Part shown: piece after piece, positions 1-5,206 of the stretch
How positions within the stretch are numbered: the first letter of the stretch is position 1
How the letters are laid out: every line of letters starts with the position of its first letter
Assembly (NCBI GenBank): GCA_046734795.1
Contig: JBKPRX010000139.1
Span: 1-6,526 of the forward strand
Length of the DNA: 6,526 nt
Source of the DNA: JBKPRX01 sp046734795
GTDB lineage: Bacteria > Actinomycetota > Thermoleophilia > Gaiellales > Gaiellaceae
Direction of reading: 5' to 3'
Notes under the pieces: model-generated
Told to the model about the DNA's origin: nothing
What the model saw: only the letters and a program-made list of their open reading frames with translations
The model's database searches: none
Made by a program: the position numbers and the translations under genes

Positions 1-1179
1 TCGCGCGAGCGCGAGATCGGCGATGTCATCTCCGACGCGATCGAGAAGGTCGGCAAGGACGGCGTCGTGAACGTCGAGGAAGGTCAGACGTTCGGCCTCG
101 AGCTCGAGTTCACCGAGGGCATGCAGTTCGACAAGGGCTACCTGTCGCCCTACATGATCACGGACGCCGAGCGCATGGAGGCCGTGCTCGAGGATCCGTA
201 CATCCTGATCGCAAACCAGAAGATCGGCGCGGTCAAGGATTTGCTTCCGGTGCTCGAGCAGGTGATCCAGGCCGGTAAGCCGCTCGTCATCGTGGCCGAG
301 GACGTCGAGGGCGAGTCGCTCGCGACGATCGTCGTCAACAAGCTCCGCGGCACGTTCACGGCCGTCGCCGTCAAGGCGCCGGGCTTCGGCGATCGCCGCA
401 AGCGGATGCTCGAGGACATCTCGATTCTTACGGGCGGCGAGGTGATCACCGAGGAGATGGGCCTCAAGCTCGAGAACACGAAGCTCTCGCAGCTCGGCCG
501 CGCGCGGCGGGTTGTCGTCGACAAGGACTCGACGACGCTCATCGACGGCGCAGGTGACTCCGAGGCGATCAAGAGTCGCATCAAGCAGCTGAAGCAGGAG
601 ATCGAGAACACCGACTCCGACTTCGATCGCGAGAAGCTGCAGGAGCGCCTCGCAAAGCTCGCCGGTGGCGTTGCGGTCGTCAAGGTCGGCGCTGCGACCG
701 AGACGGAGATGAAGGAGAAGAAGCACCGGGTCGAGGACGCGTTGCAGGCGACGCGGGCCGCGCTCGAGGAGGGCATCGTTCCGGGCGGCGGCGTCGCGCT
801 GCTGAACGCGGCCGACACCGTCAAGGGCGACCTCGACAAGCTGGAGGGCGACGAGCGCACGGGTGCGCGGATCATCCTCCGCTCGCTCGAGGAGCCGCTC
901 CGCCAGCTGGCGACGAACGCGGGCCTCGAGGGGTCGGTCGTCGTCGAGCACGTCCGGGCCGCCGCGACGGGCTTCGGTCTCAATGTCGATACGGGCGAGA
1001 CCGAGGACCTCGTGAAGAGCGGCATCATCGATCCGACGATGGTTACGCGCTCGGCCCTGCAGAACGCAGCGTCGATCGCGAAGAACATCCTCACCACCGA
1101 GGCAGTTGTCGCCGAGGCCCCGGAGAAGGTTCCGGCAGGCGCAGGCGGCGGCATGCCCGACATGGGCGGGATGATGTAA
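1..1179 (+). CDS. groEL: Chaperonin GroEL (Hsp60), C-terminal part, 5' end outside window
   Basis: This is the 60-kDa chaperonin subunit, which forms stacked seven-membered cytoplasmic rings and folds proteins with ATP and GroES. The reading frame is open from base 1, so the GTG at 67 is an internal valine and not a start. The 392 residues present align with about E. coli residue 153 onward of its 548. Visible family blocks are EGMQFDKGYLSPYM (from base 115), AEDVEGESLAT (295), VKAPGFGDRRK (370), the HRVEDAL block whose Asp (736-738) matches catalytic Asp398, and PGGGVALL (781). By that alignment the apical domain covers roughly window residues 39-224 and the C-terminal equatorial domain starts near 257. 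The tail GGGMPDMGGMM is the Gly/Met-rich type of the general housekeeping copy, not the His-rich tail of actinobacterial GroEL1. No frameshift is seen. No groES or heat-shock operator lies in the window, because the gene's 5' end is missing. Confidence 0.98.
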   Translation, partial: SREREIGDVISDAIEKVGKDGVVNVEEGQTFGLELEFTEGMQFDKGYLSPYMITDAERMEAVLEDPYILIANQKIGAVKDLLPVLEQVIQAGKPLVIVAEDVEGESLATIVVNKLRGTFTAVAVKAPGFGDRRKRMLEDISILTGGEVITEEMGLKLENTKLSQLGRARRVVVDKDSTTLIDGAGDSEAIKSRIKQLKQEIENTDSDFDREKLQERLAKLAGGVAVVKVGAATETEMKEKKHRVEDALQATRAALEEGIVPGGGVALLNAADTVKGDLDKLEGDERTGARIILRSLEEPLRQLATNAGLEGSVVVEHVRAAATGFGLNVDTGETEDLVKSGIIDPTMVTRSALQNAASIAKNILTTEAVVAEAPEKVPAGAGGGMPDMGGMM

Positions 1180-1191
1180 GGACGCTTCGTC

Positions 1192-1223
1192 GCCGCGGAC
1201 GGGTCGAACAACTCGTCCGCGGC
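1192..1223 (+). other. Hairpin just downstream of groEL
   Basis: A 10-bp perfect inverted repeat (GCCGCGGACG at 1192-1201 with CGTCCGCGGC at 1214-1223) extends inward by a G-T, a G-C and a T-A pair to a 6-base loop. It starts 12 bases after the groEL stop. No T-tract follows, so it may protect the groEL mRNA 3' end or help Rho-dependent or non-canonical termination; this role is inferred. A weaker imperfect hairpin follows at 1263-1287 (GGGG and CCCC arms with one C-A mismatch). Confidence 0.55.
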
Positions 1224-1303
1224 ACGTCGCTCACTCCATCGAGGGATTGGGGCGATGTGAGCGGGGCGCCGATGCGTATGGCACCCCACCTCCCCACCCC
1301 TCG

Positions 1304-1333
1304 GAAACGGCGCCTATGGCGCCGTTTCTCTTT
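1304..1333 (+). terminator. Likely intrinsic terminator of groEL
   Basis: An 11-bp perfect stem (GAAACGGCGCC at 1304-1314 with GGCGCCGTTTC at 1318-1328) closes on a TAT triloop and is followed by the pyrimidine run TCTCTTT. This is the best canonical Rho-independent terminator in the window. Its T-rich side faces the + strand, so it most likely ends groEL transcription about 125 bases after the stop codon. Confidence 0.75.
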
Positions 1334-1355
1334 GCGGGAACGACGTTTGTGGGAA

Positions 1356-1388
1356 CGAAGTGGGGGCGCCCTCGGCGCCCCCACTTCG
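1356..1388 (-). terminator. Strong hairpin, probable terminator of the minus-strand unit
   Basis: A perfect 15-bp stem (CGAAGTGGGGGCGCC at 1356-1370 with its exact complement at 1374-1388) closes on a CTC triloop. On the minus strand it begins 15 bases after the TAA stop of the Asp-box protein gene. Only a short T-poor tail (TTCCC) follows on that strand, so it is a very stable stem without a proper U-tract. It probably serves the minus-strand gene and may also block read-through from groEL. Confidence 0.65.
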
Positions 1389-1403
1389 CATCTTCTGCCT
1401 GCG

Positions 1404-3182
1404 TTACGGCGTCGTCGGATCGGCGTACGAGCCGCCGAAGATGTCCGTGTTGCCGAAGTTCGGCGCGCAAGCAGTGCCCGGCGCCGGCGCCGGCAGGTCA
1501 TCCGTCGTACTCGGAGTCACGAGCGACTGTCGGTATGCGTCAACTGCCGGACAGTCGGCCGCGTTCTGAGCGTCGTTCCAGACTGCGACTGCGAACGTGT
1601 TCGTCGCGAACGCGAAGTTGTAGTCGCCGAGGAACTCCGACGTCAGGCTGTTCGCACTCGACGCGCGAGCATCACCGGGCGGCGCGCGGAAGAGCGTCGC
1701 GAACGTCGTCGTCAGTCCGGTGAAGTCGGCGTGCCTGACGACCCCCTGGAACCGTCGCGGGGCAGCAGTCGACGTCTGATAGGGCTGCAGGAACCCGTCG
1801 TACACGAGATAGACGTCCCGGCCGTCGGGTGAGATCGCGATTGCCGGGAAGTCCGGACGGTCGCTCGCCTCCGCGGCGTTGCCGATCTGCGTCCACGTAT
1901 TTCCGCGGTCCGTCGAGTACTGGACGAGCGCTTGCTCGTTGGGTCCGGCATTGGCCACCGTCGGCCCGTCGCACCACGTCATCACGATCGTGTCCGGGCC
2001 GTTTCCGAGCGGTGCTCCGTTCGCGATGTCGACGCTCGGGAACGAGCCGTCGCGCGCTCCCGCGACGCCGTCGAAGGTGAGACCGGCGACAGGATCCACG
2101 AGACCGCACTGGTCGAACGTCGCCACCGGCGTCGCCGGCCGCTCGAATTGCTTCCCGCCGTTGAACGAGCGCGTCATGAAGATCGTGTTCTGACGCGTCC
2201 GGGGGTCGCCGCCCTGCCAGAAGACGTAGACGGTGCCGCGGCTGTCGGTGTTCACCTGGCAGTCCTGGCGACCGAAGCCTTGGCCATTGTTCGTCGCCGC
2301 TGAGAGTTGCGTCGACTTCCACGTCTGGCCGCCGTCGGTCGAGTAGTTGAGGACGATCGGCGCCGGTGCGGAATTGCCTTCGACGTTCTGGCCCTGCCCT
2401 CGGAAGGCGGCGTCGCAGACGTAGACGTTCCCGAAGAACGGGCTCGACGCGGCATCGTCCACGGCGATCATCTCGTGGTCGGAGAAGAGCCCGCCCGCGT
2501 TCTGCTTCGACACGATCACCGGGTCGTACCACGCGGTGTTGTCGCCACCGAGAGCGCGCGAGAAGTTCACGTCGTCGAGACGCGAGACGGCGACCGCCTC
2601 CGCGCCCTTGAACGCGGTCTCAGACCGTTCGGCGCTGAAGTTCGCGCTGATGTTTGCGTAGTACAACCGCCAGCCGTTCGACCAGGAGAACGTTCCGTCC
2701 GCCGCAGGCTTGGGGCCGAACCCGACTGCGGGGTCGCCGTCGGAGACGAGCCCGTTTTCGAAGTACCTCGGCAGGGTGCCAATCGGGCCCACGCTCGGCG
2801 AGCACGTGTCGGTCGCCGTACCCGCGACGCCGAGGCAGTTACGTGCGCTCCAGCCCGTGTAGGTCGGCTGGGACCAGTTGTCGCCGCCATTCGTCGAGAA
2901 ATAGACCCCGGACACGCCGACGCCGGGAGTGAACGGGCACGTGTTGTCGGCCGCGACGTTGCAGCCTTCGAGATCGATCTCGTCGTTGACGCCGGCAGCG
3001 ACGATGTTCGGCGCGATCGGGTTGATCGCAACCGCCGGCTCGTTCTGCTTGTTCTGCGGAAACGGCGACGGGTTGCTTCCGATCGTGACCAGTGTCTGGC
3101 CACCGACCGCGGTCGCCGCTGCGACGACGACGACGAGCGCGATCGCGGCGCAAGCCCCGATCGCTGCGTAAAACCTTCTCAC
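1404..3182 (-). CDS. Secreted Asp-box (BNR) beta-propeller protein, sialidase-like fold
   Basis: The 592-residue product carries an N-terminal signal sequence: Arg-Arg at 2-3, a hydrophobic stretch at about 6-26, and likely cleavage near 25-30. The mature part is therefore outside the cytoplasm. Four Asp-box motifs (S-x-D/N-x-G-x-T-W type) are visible: STNGGDNW at 96-103, STDGGQTW at 281-288, a degenerate SFNGGKQF at 339-346, and STDRGNTW at 423-430. These mark beta-propeller blades as in sialidase-like families. The C-terminal FLGDYNFAFATNTFAVAVWND region also recurs in such proteins. About ten cysteines in the mature chain suggest disulfides. No FRIP-type arginine motif of true sialidases is evident, so enzymatic activity is doubtful; binding or scaffolding is equally possible. 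I chose the GTG start at 3182-3180 because it follows AAGGGGGG with a 7-base gap and leads straight into the signal peptide. The frame stays open upstream to 3764, but that part overlaps the oxidoreductase gene. Confidence 0.85.
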   Translation of the reverse strand: MRRFYAAIGACAAIALVVVVAAATAVGGQTLVTIGSNPSPFPQNKQNEPAVAINPIAPNIVAAGVNDEIDLEGCNVAADNTCPFTPGVGVSGVYFSTNGGDNWSQPTYTGWSARNCLGVAGTATDTCSPSVGPIGTLPRYFENGLVSDGDPAVGFGPKPAADGTFSWSNGWRLYYANISANFSAERSETAFKGAEAVAVSRLDDVNFSRALGGDNTAWYDPVIVSKQNAGGLFSDHEMIAVDDAASSPFFGNVYVCDAAFRGQGQNVEGNSAPAPIVLNYSTDGGQTWKSTQLSAATNNGQGFGRQDCQVNTDSRGTVYVFWQGGDPRTRQNTIFMTRSFNGGKQFERPATPVATFDQCGLVDPVAGLTFDGVAGARDGSFPSVDIANGAPLGNGPDTIVMTWCDGPTVANAGPNEQALVQYSTDRGNTWTQIGNAAEASDRPDFPAIAISPDGRDVYLVYDGFLQPYQTSTAAPRRFQGVVRHADFTGLTTTFATLFRAPPGDARASSANSLTSEFLGDYNFAFATNTFAVAVWNDAQNAADCPAVDAYRQSLVTPSTTDDLPAPAPGTACAPNFGNTDIFGGSYADPTTP

Positions 3183-3240
3183 TGCAGTTCCCCCCTTGGT
3201 GGATGACGACTGTCCTCCGCCCGCGGACTGCGATTCTACG
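3183..3240 (-). promoter_or_regulatory. RBS and possible -10 for the Asp-box protein gene
   Basis: This is the 59-bp gap between the oxidoreductase stop and the Asp-box protein start. On the minus strand it has a Shine-Dalgarno AAGGGGGG (3197-3190) seven bases before the GTG, which decides the start. A -10-like TAGAAT (3238-3233) lies right after the upstream stop, with no convincing -35. The gene may therefore have its own promoter, or be co-transcribed with the oxidoreductase. The RBS is well supported; the promoter is weak. Confidence 0.45.
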
Positions 3241-3241
3241 A

Positions 3242-3856
3242 CTAGAACGCGTACCGCTCTTCGTCCCAGGGATCGGCCTCGTTGTGGTAGCCGTAGCGCT
3301 CCCAGAAGCCGGGCTTGTCGACTGCGCCGAGCTCGATTCCGCGGAGCCATTTCGCGCTCTTCCAGAAGTATTTCCCGGGCACGACGAGCCGCAACGGATA
3401 ACCGTGATCCGGCTCCAGCGGATCGCCGTCGGCGTGAGTCGCAAGCAGTGCCAGGTCGTCCTCGAGCGACGCGAGCGGAACATTCGCGGTGTATCCCTGC
3501 TCGGCGTGAGCAACGGCAAACCTCGCATACGGCTTCGGCCGTGCGAGCTTCGCAAGCTCGCGCCAGTGGACTCCGCTGAACCGGGTGTCGAAGCGCGACC
3601 AGCGCGTGACGCAGTGGATGTCCTGGACGTTCTCCGTTCGCGGGAGCGCGTTCAGCTCTTGCCAGGAGAGCTCGAGCTCCTCTTCGACCTCGCCGAACAC
3701 GCGGAACGTCCAGGTGCTGAGGTCGCCGTACGCCGGAACCTCGCCCGCGTGGAGTACCGGCCACTTCTCCGTCAAGTACTGGCCGGGTGGAAGTCGCGCG
3801 GGGTCGTAGCCCGCCGCGCGCACCTTGTCCTCGGCTTTCGAGCGGAAGAGTGGCAT
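3242..3856 (-). CDS. Sulfite-oxidase-fold molybdopterin oxidoreductase (YuiH-like)
   Basis: The 204-residue protein has the oxidoreductase molybdopterin-binding domain of the sulfite oxidase superfamily. The block DIHCVTRWSRFDTRFSGVHW supplies Cys82, expected to bind molybdenum. Later blocks are GYTANVPL (121-128), HGYPLRLVVPGKYFWKSAKW (151-170) and a C-terminal GYHNEADPWDEERY (189-202), all typical of short YuiH-type members. No Tat or Sec signal, transmembrane segment, heme domain or C-terminal dimerisation domain is present. It therefore looks like a soluble cytoplasmic single-domain enzyme, unlike Tat-exported MsrP or eukaryotic sulfite oxidase. Substrate and electron partner are unknown. 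The ATG at 3856-3854 follows AGGAA with a 4-base gap. It is divergent from the ygfZ-like gene across 20 bp, and the Asp-box gene lies 59 bp downstream. No molybdopterin-synthesis gene is in the window. Confidence 0.9.
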   Translation of the reverse strand: MPLFRSKAEDKVRAAGYDPARLPPGQYLTEKWPVLHAGEVPAYGDLSTWTFRVFGEVEEELELSWQELNALPRTENVQDIHCVTRWSRFDTRFSGVHWRELAKLARPKPYARFAVAHAEQGYTANVPLASLEDDLALLATHADGDPLEPDHGYPLRLVVPGKYFWKSAKWLRGIELGAVDKPGFWERYGYHNEADPWDEERYAF

Positions 3857-3876
3857 CGCGTTCCTAGACTAGAAGC
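3857..3876. promoter_or_regulatory. 20-bp divergent promoter region with back-to-back -10 boxes
   Basis: The whole spacer between two divergent start codons is 20 bp. Its core CTAGACTAG (3864-3872) is an inverted repeat with a one-base centre. It offers TAGACT (3865-3870) on the + strand and TAGTCT (3872-3867) on the - strand, both fitting the TANNNT actinobacterial -10. The + strand box ends 6 bases before the GTG of the ygfZ-like gene, so that mRNA would be leaderless. The minus-strand box would leave a leader of only about four bases. Neither strand has a clear -35. The arrangement is seen; promoter function is inferred. Confidence 0.4.
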
Positions 3877-4635
3877 GTGGAGAGTCTCACGGCGACCCGC
3901 TACGTCCGCCGCGAGCGCGCGTTCGTACGCGTGGCCGGCCCGGACGCCGAAGACCTCCTTCAGCGTTTGCTCTCGAACGACGTCGCGGCCGTGGCGATCG
4001 GAGACTCCTGCAAAGCGCTGCTTTTGACGCCAAAGGCTCGTGTGATCGCGGTCGTACAAGTCCATCGGCGTGGCGAGGAGGACTTTCTCTTGACGACGGA
4101 TCCAAGTGTCCGTGAGGCGCTTCGGATGCAGCTCGTGCGCGCGCGTCTTCGTGCACGGTGCGAGATCGAGCCCGAGGAGCACGTTGCGTGGTTCGTGCTC
4201 GGGGGCGGCGAGGTCCTCGACACCGAGCCGTCAGGCGAAGAGGTCGACGCAGACGCATGGGAGCGGTTCCGTGTCGAGGCGGGCCTTCCCGAGTGGGGCA
4301 CGGAGATCGACGATCGTGTGCTTCCCGCGGAGGCCGGGCTCACCGACACGCACGTGAGCTTCACGAAGGGCTGCTACCCCGGCCAGGAGCCGGTCGCGCG
4401 GCTGCACTACCGAGGTCATCCGAACCGGACGCTCCGCCGGCTCGAGCTCGAGTCGTCCGAGCGTCCGCCGGCCGACGCCCAATTGGTGCTCAACGGTAAG
4501 ACCGTGGGGCGGCTGACGAGCGCAGTCGAGCGCGGCGACAGGACGCTGCTCGCGCTCGGCTATGTGCGGACCGAGGTTCCCACGGACGCTGAGCTCGAGC
4601 TCGTAGATGGGACCCCGGTCCGTCAGAAGGTCTGA
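3877..4635 (+). CDS. ygfZ: YgfZ/GcvT-like folate-binding protein
   Basis: The 252-residue product belongs to the YgfZ family, paralogues of the glycine-cleavage T-protein that bind tetrahydrofolate and support repair or assembly of certain Fe-S enzymes (E. coli YgfZ acts on MiaB and others). The diagnostic motif K-G-C-Y-x-G-Q-E is intact as KGCYPGQE at residues 164-171, including the conserved Cys166. The N-terminus has the expected VRVAGPDAEDLLQRLLSNDV (residues 18-36) of the GcvT fold. The C-terminal part (about 183-252) with GKTVGRLTSA and LALGYVR is the usual barrel domain. At 252 residues it is shorter than the 326-residue E. coli protein but within the range of actinobacterial members. 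The GTG at 3877 is chosen because the conserved N-terminal block begins 17 residues later. No Shine-Dalgarno is evident, which fits a leaderless mRNA. It is divergent from the molybdenum oxidoreductase. The protein is soluble and cytoplasmic. Confidence 0.93.
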   Translation: MESLTATRYVRRERAFVRVAGPDAEDLLQRLLSNDVAAVAIGDSCKALLLTPKARVIAVVQVHRRGEEDFLLTTDPSVREALRMQLVRARLRARCEIEPEEHVAWFVLGGGEVLDTEPSGEEVDADAWERFRVEAGLPEWGTEIDDRVLPAEAGLTDTHVSFTKGCYPGQEPVARLHYRGHPNRTLRRLELESSERPPADAQLVLNGKTVGRLTSAVERGDRTLLALGYVRTEVPTDAELELVDGTPVRQKV

Positions 4636-4637
4636 CT

Positions 4638-4670
4638 TTTTCGGAACATCCCTTGACGATGTTCCGAAAA
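4638..4670. repeat. 33-bp inverted repeat, operator-like
   Basis: Two perfect 13-bp arms (TTTTCGGAACATC at 4638-4650 and GATGTTCCGAAAA at 4658-4670) flank a 7-base centre. It begins two bases after the ygfZ-like stop. A + strand terminator would need T residues after the stem, but GCGCC follows; on the minus strand AAAAAGTC follows. An intrinsic terminator is therefore not well supported on either strand. The -35 hexamer TTGACG of the next promoter starts inside the centre, so a repressor bound here would block polymerase. The arms do not match the CIRCE, HAIR or actinobacterial LexA boxes as I know them. Confidence 0.7.
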
Positions 4671-4681
4671 GCGCCTAGGCT
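4653..4681 (+). promoter_or_regulatory. Strong sigma-A-type promoter TTGACG-N17-TAGGCT
   Basis: The -35 TTGACG (4653-4658) and -10 TAGGCT (4676-4681) are separated by exactly 17 bases, the best promoter match in the window. Transcription would start near 4688. The right arm of the 33-bp inverted repeat fills most of the spacer, which suggests repression by a dyad-binding regulator. The nearest gene downstream is the tRNA about 300 bases away, so the promoter must drive either an unassigned RNA or a long tRNA precursor. Confidence 0.6.
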
Positions 4682-4964
4682 GCCGCCGTCCCGGATAGCC
4701 GGGCGGGGCACGGGAGAAAACCCGGCAGGCGAAAGGGGGAGGGGTTGCGCCGCAAGCGCGTCGCCATCGCTGTCGCGTATCGAGTTGCGACCACGAGGTG
4801 CGAGAACGCCGCCAGCGAGAGTTCGCAGCTCCTGTGCCTGCCGATTTCCGGCGTCCGCGAGCCCGTTCGGGTGCGCTGAGTCGCCGGCAAACCTGGTCGC
4901 CGCGTCGGAAGCGCCGGTCCGGCGCGGCGGCCAGACGCTAAGTCTCGTCCGCTCAGTACCCGGC
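4682..4964 (+). ncRNA. Unassigned non-coding stretch, possible structured RNA
   Basis: These 283 bases follow a strong promoter and precede the tRNA promoter. No frame gives a believable protein: the longest + frame is Arg/Pro/Ser-rich and runs through into the tRNA. Small hairpins are frequent: CCCGG/CCGGG (4690-4703) right at the expected RNA 5' end, CCCG-TT-CGGG (4862-4871), and GCGCCG-GTC-CGGCGC (4911-4925), which competes with GCCGCG/CGCGGC (4899-4928). There is also a purine-rich run (AGGCGAAAGGGGGAGGGG, 4727-4744). I compared it from memory with RNase P RNA, tmRNA, SRP RNA and the cobalamin, glycine, FMN, TPP, c-di-GMP and c-di-AMP riboswitches, and found no match to their conserved cores. 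Hairpins are easy to find in such GC-rich DNA, so the RNA call is tentative. No U-tract terminator precedes the tRNA. Confidence 0.3.
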
Positions 4965-4970
4965 TACACT
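4965..4970 (+). promoter_or_regulatory. -10 box of the tRNA-Arg gene
   Basis: TACACT lies 11 bases before the first base of the tRNA, the distance expected for a tRNA with a short 5' leader. No clear -35 is found at 16-18 bases upstream. The tRNA could thus be made from this promoter, from the stronger one at 4653-4681, or from both. Confidence 0.5.
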
Positions 4971-4981
4971 GCGTTCCCCGA

Positions 4982-5054
4982 GCGCCCGTAGCTCAGGGGA
5001 TAGAGCGCTGCCCTGCGGAGGCAGAGGTCGCATGTTCGAATCATGCCGGGCGCA
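4982..5054 (+). tRNA. tRNA-Arg, anticodon GCG
   Basis: A complete 73-base cloverleaf is seen. The acceptor stem is GCGCCCG (4982-4988) with CGGGCGC (5047-5053). The D stem is GCTC/GAGC (4991-4994, 5003-5006). The anticodon stem is CTGCC/GGCAG (5008-5012, 5020-5024). The T stem is GCATG/CATGC (5030-5034, 5042-5046) with loop TTCGAAT. The discriminator is A5054 and CCA is not encoded. The seven-base anticodon loop CTGCGGA puts GCG at 5015-5017, reading the arginine codon CGC. The D loop AGGGGATA contains the A20-type adenine that marks arginine tRNAs. Most bacteria read CGU, CGC and CGA with an ACG (inosine) tRNA, so GCG is unusual. CGC is a common Arg codon in the neighbouring genes, so this tRNA would be useful to the cell. 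Confidence 0.95.
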
Positions 5055-5206
5055 CTCCGCTCGAAAGTCCGCCCGGTTCCGCTGGGCATGACGGCTTTCG
5101 GGCGTTCGCATCTGACGGCACGGCTTTCGTGACCGAACCGAGCTACGTTCGGATTCGCGGCGGAATCGGCACAGACACGTAACGACTCTCTTTGCAAAGT
5201 CGAAGC
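5055..5206 (+). other. Intergenic tRNA 3' flank and leader of the next gene
   Basis: No gene is seen in these 152 bases. A broken stem (CGAAAG 5062-5067 with CTTTCG 5095-5100, and inside it GCCC 5071-5074 with GGGC 5084-5087) could fold in the tRNA trailer, without a T-tract. The 9-mer CGGCTTTCG occurs at 5092-5100 and again at 5121-5129, each preceded nearby by TGACGGC. CCGAAC (5133-5138) and GTTCGG (5147-5152) form another stem. CTTTGCAAAG (5190-5199) is a perfect 10-bp palindrome ending seven bases before the next ATG. No convincing promoter for the next gene was found. Confidence 0.4.

Noticed and set aside
150..1289. 379-codon minus-strand frame opposite groEL
   Set aside because: It has Ser/Arg-rich low-complexity translation, no recognisable domain, and is fully antisense to conserved groEL. 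It is a GC-skew shadow.
2307..3206. 299-codon plus-strand frame opposite the Asp-box gene
   Set aside because: It is Arg/Val-rich with no domain, and opposite a gene with signal peptide, Asp boxes and RBS.
3183..3764. Upstream extension of the Asp-box protein frame to 3764
   Set aside because: It overlaps the clearly real molybdopterin oxidoreductase in another frame and is Arg/Ala-rich. The GTG at 3182 has a good RBS and begins a signal peptide.
3092..4027. 311-codon plus-strand frame across the oxidoreductase and the divergent spacer
   Set aside because: It crosses two real genes and their shared promoter and has no motif.
4638..4670. 33-bp dyad as a Rho-independent terminator of the ygfZ-like gene
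   Set aside because: No T-tract follows the stem on either strand, and a well-spaced promoter begins in its loop. Termination is not excluded but is the weaker reading.
4682..4964. c-di-AMP (ydaO) or glycine riboswitch
   Set aside because: Patches such as GGCGAAAGG and GACGCTAAG look faintly similar, but the conserved cores are not present, and no typical target gene follows.
4653..4991. 112-codon plus-strand frame in the gap before the tRNA
   Set aside because: It starts within the -35/operator region, is Arg/Pro/Ser-rich, and runs into the tRNA acceptor stem; not a credible protein.
4982..5206. tRNA as an integration site for a mobile element
   Set aside because: No integrase, phage gene or repeat of the tRNA 3' end is seen downstream within the window.
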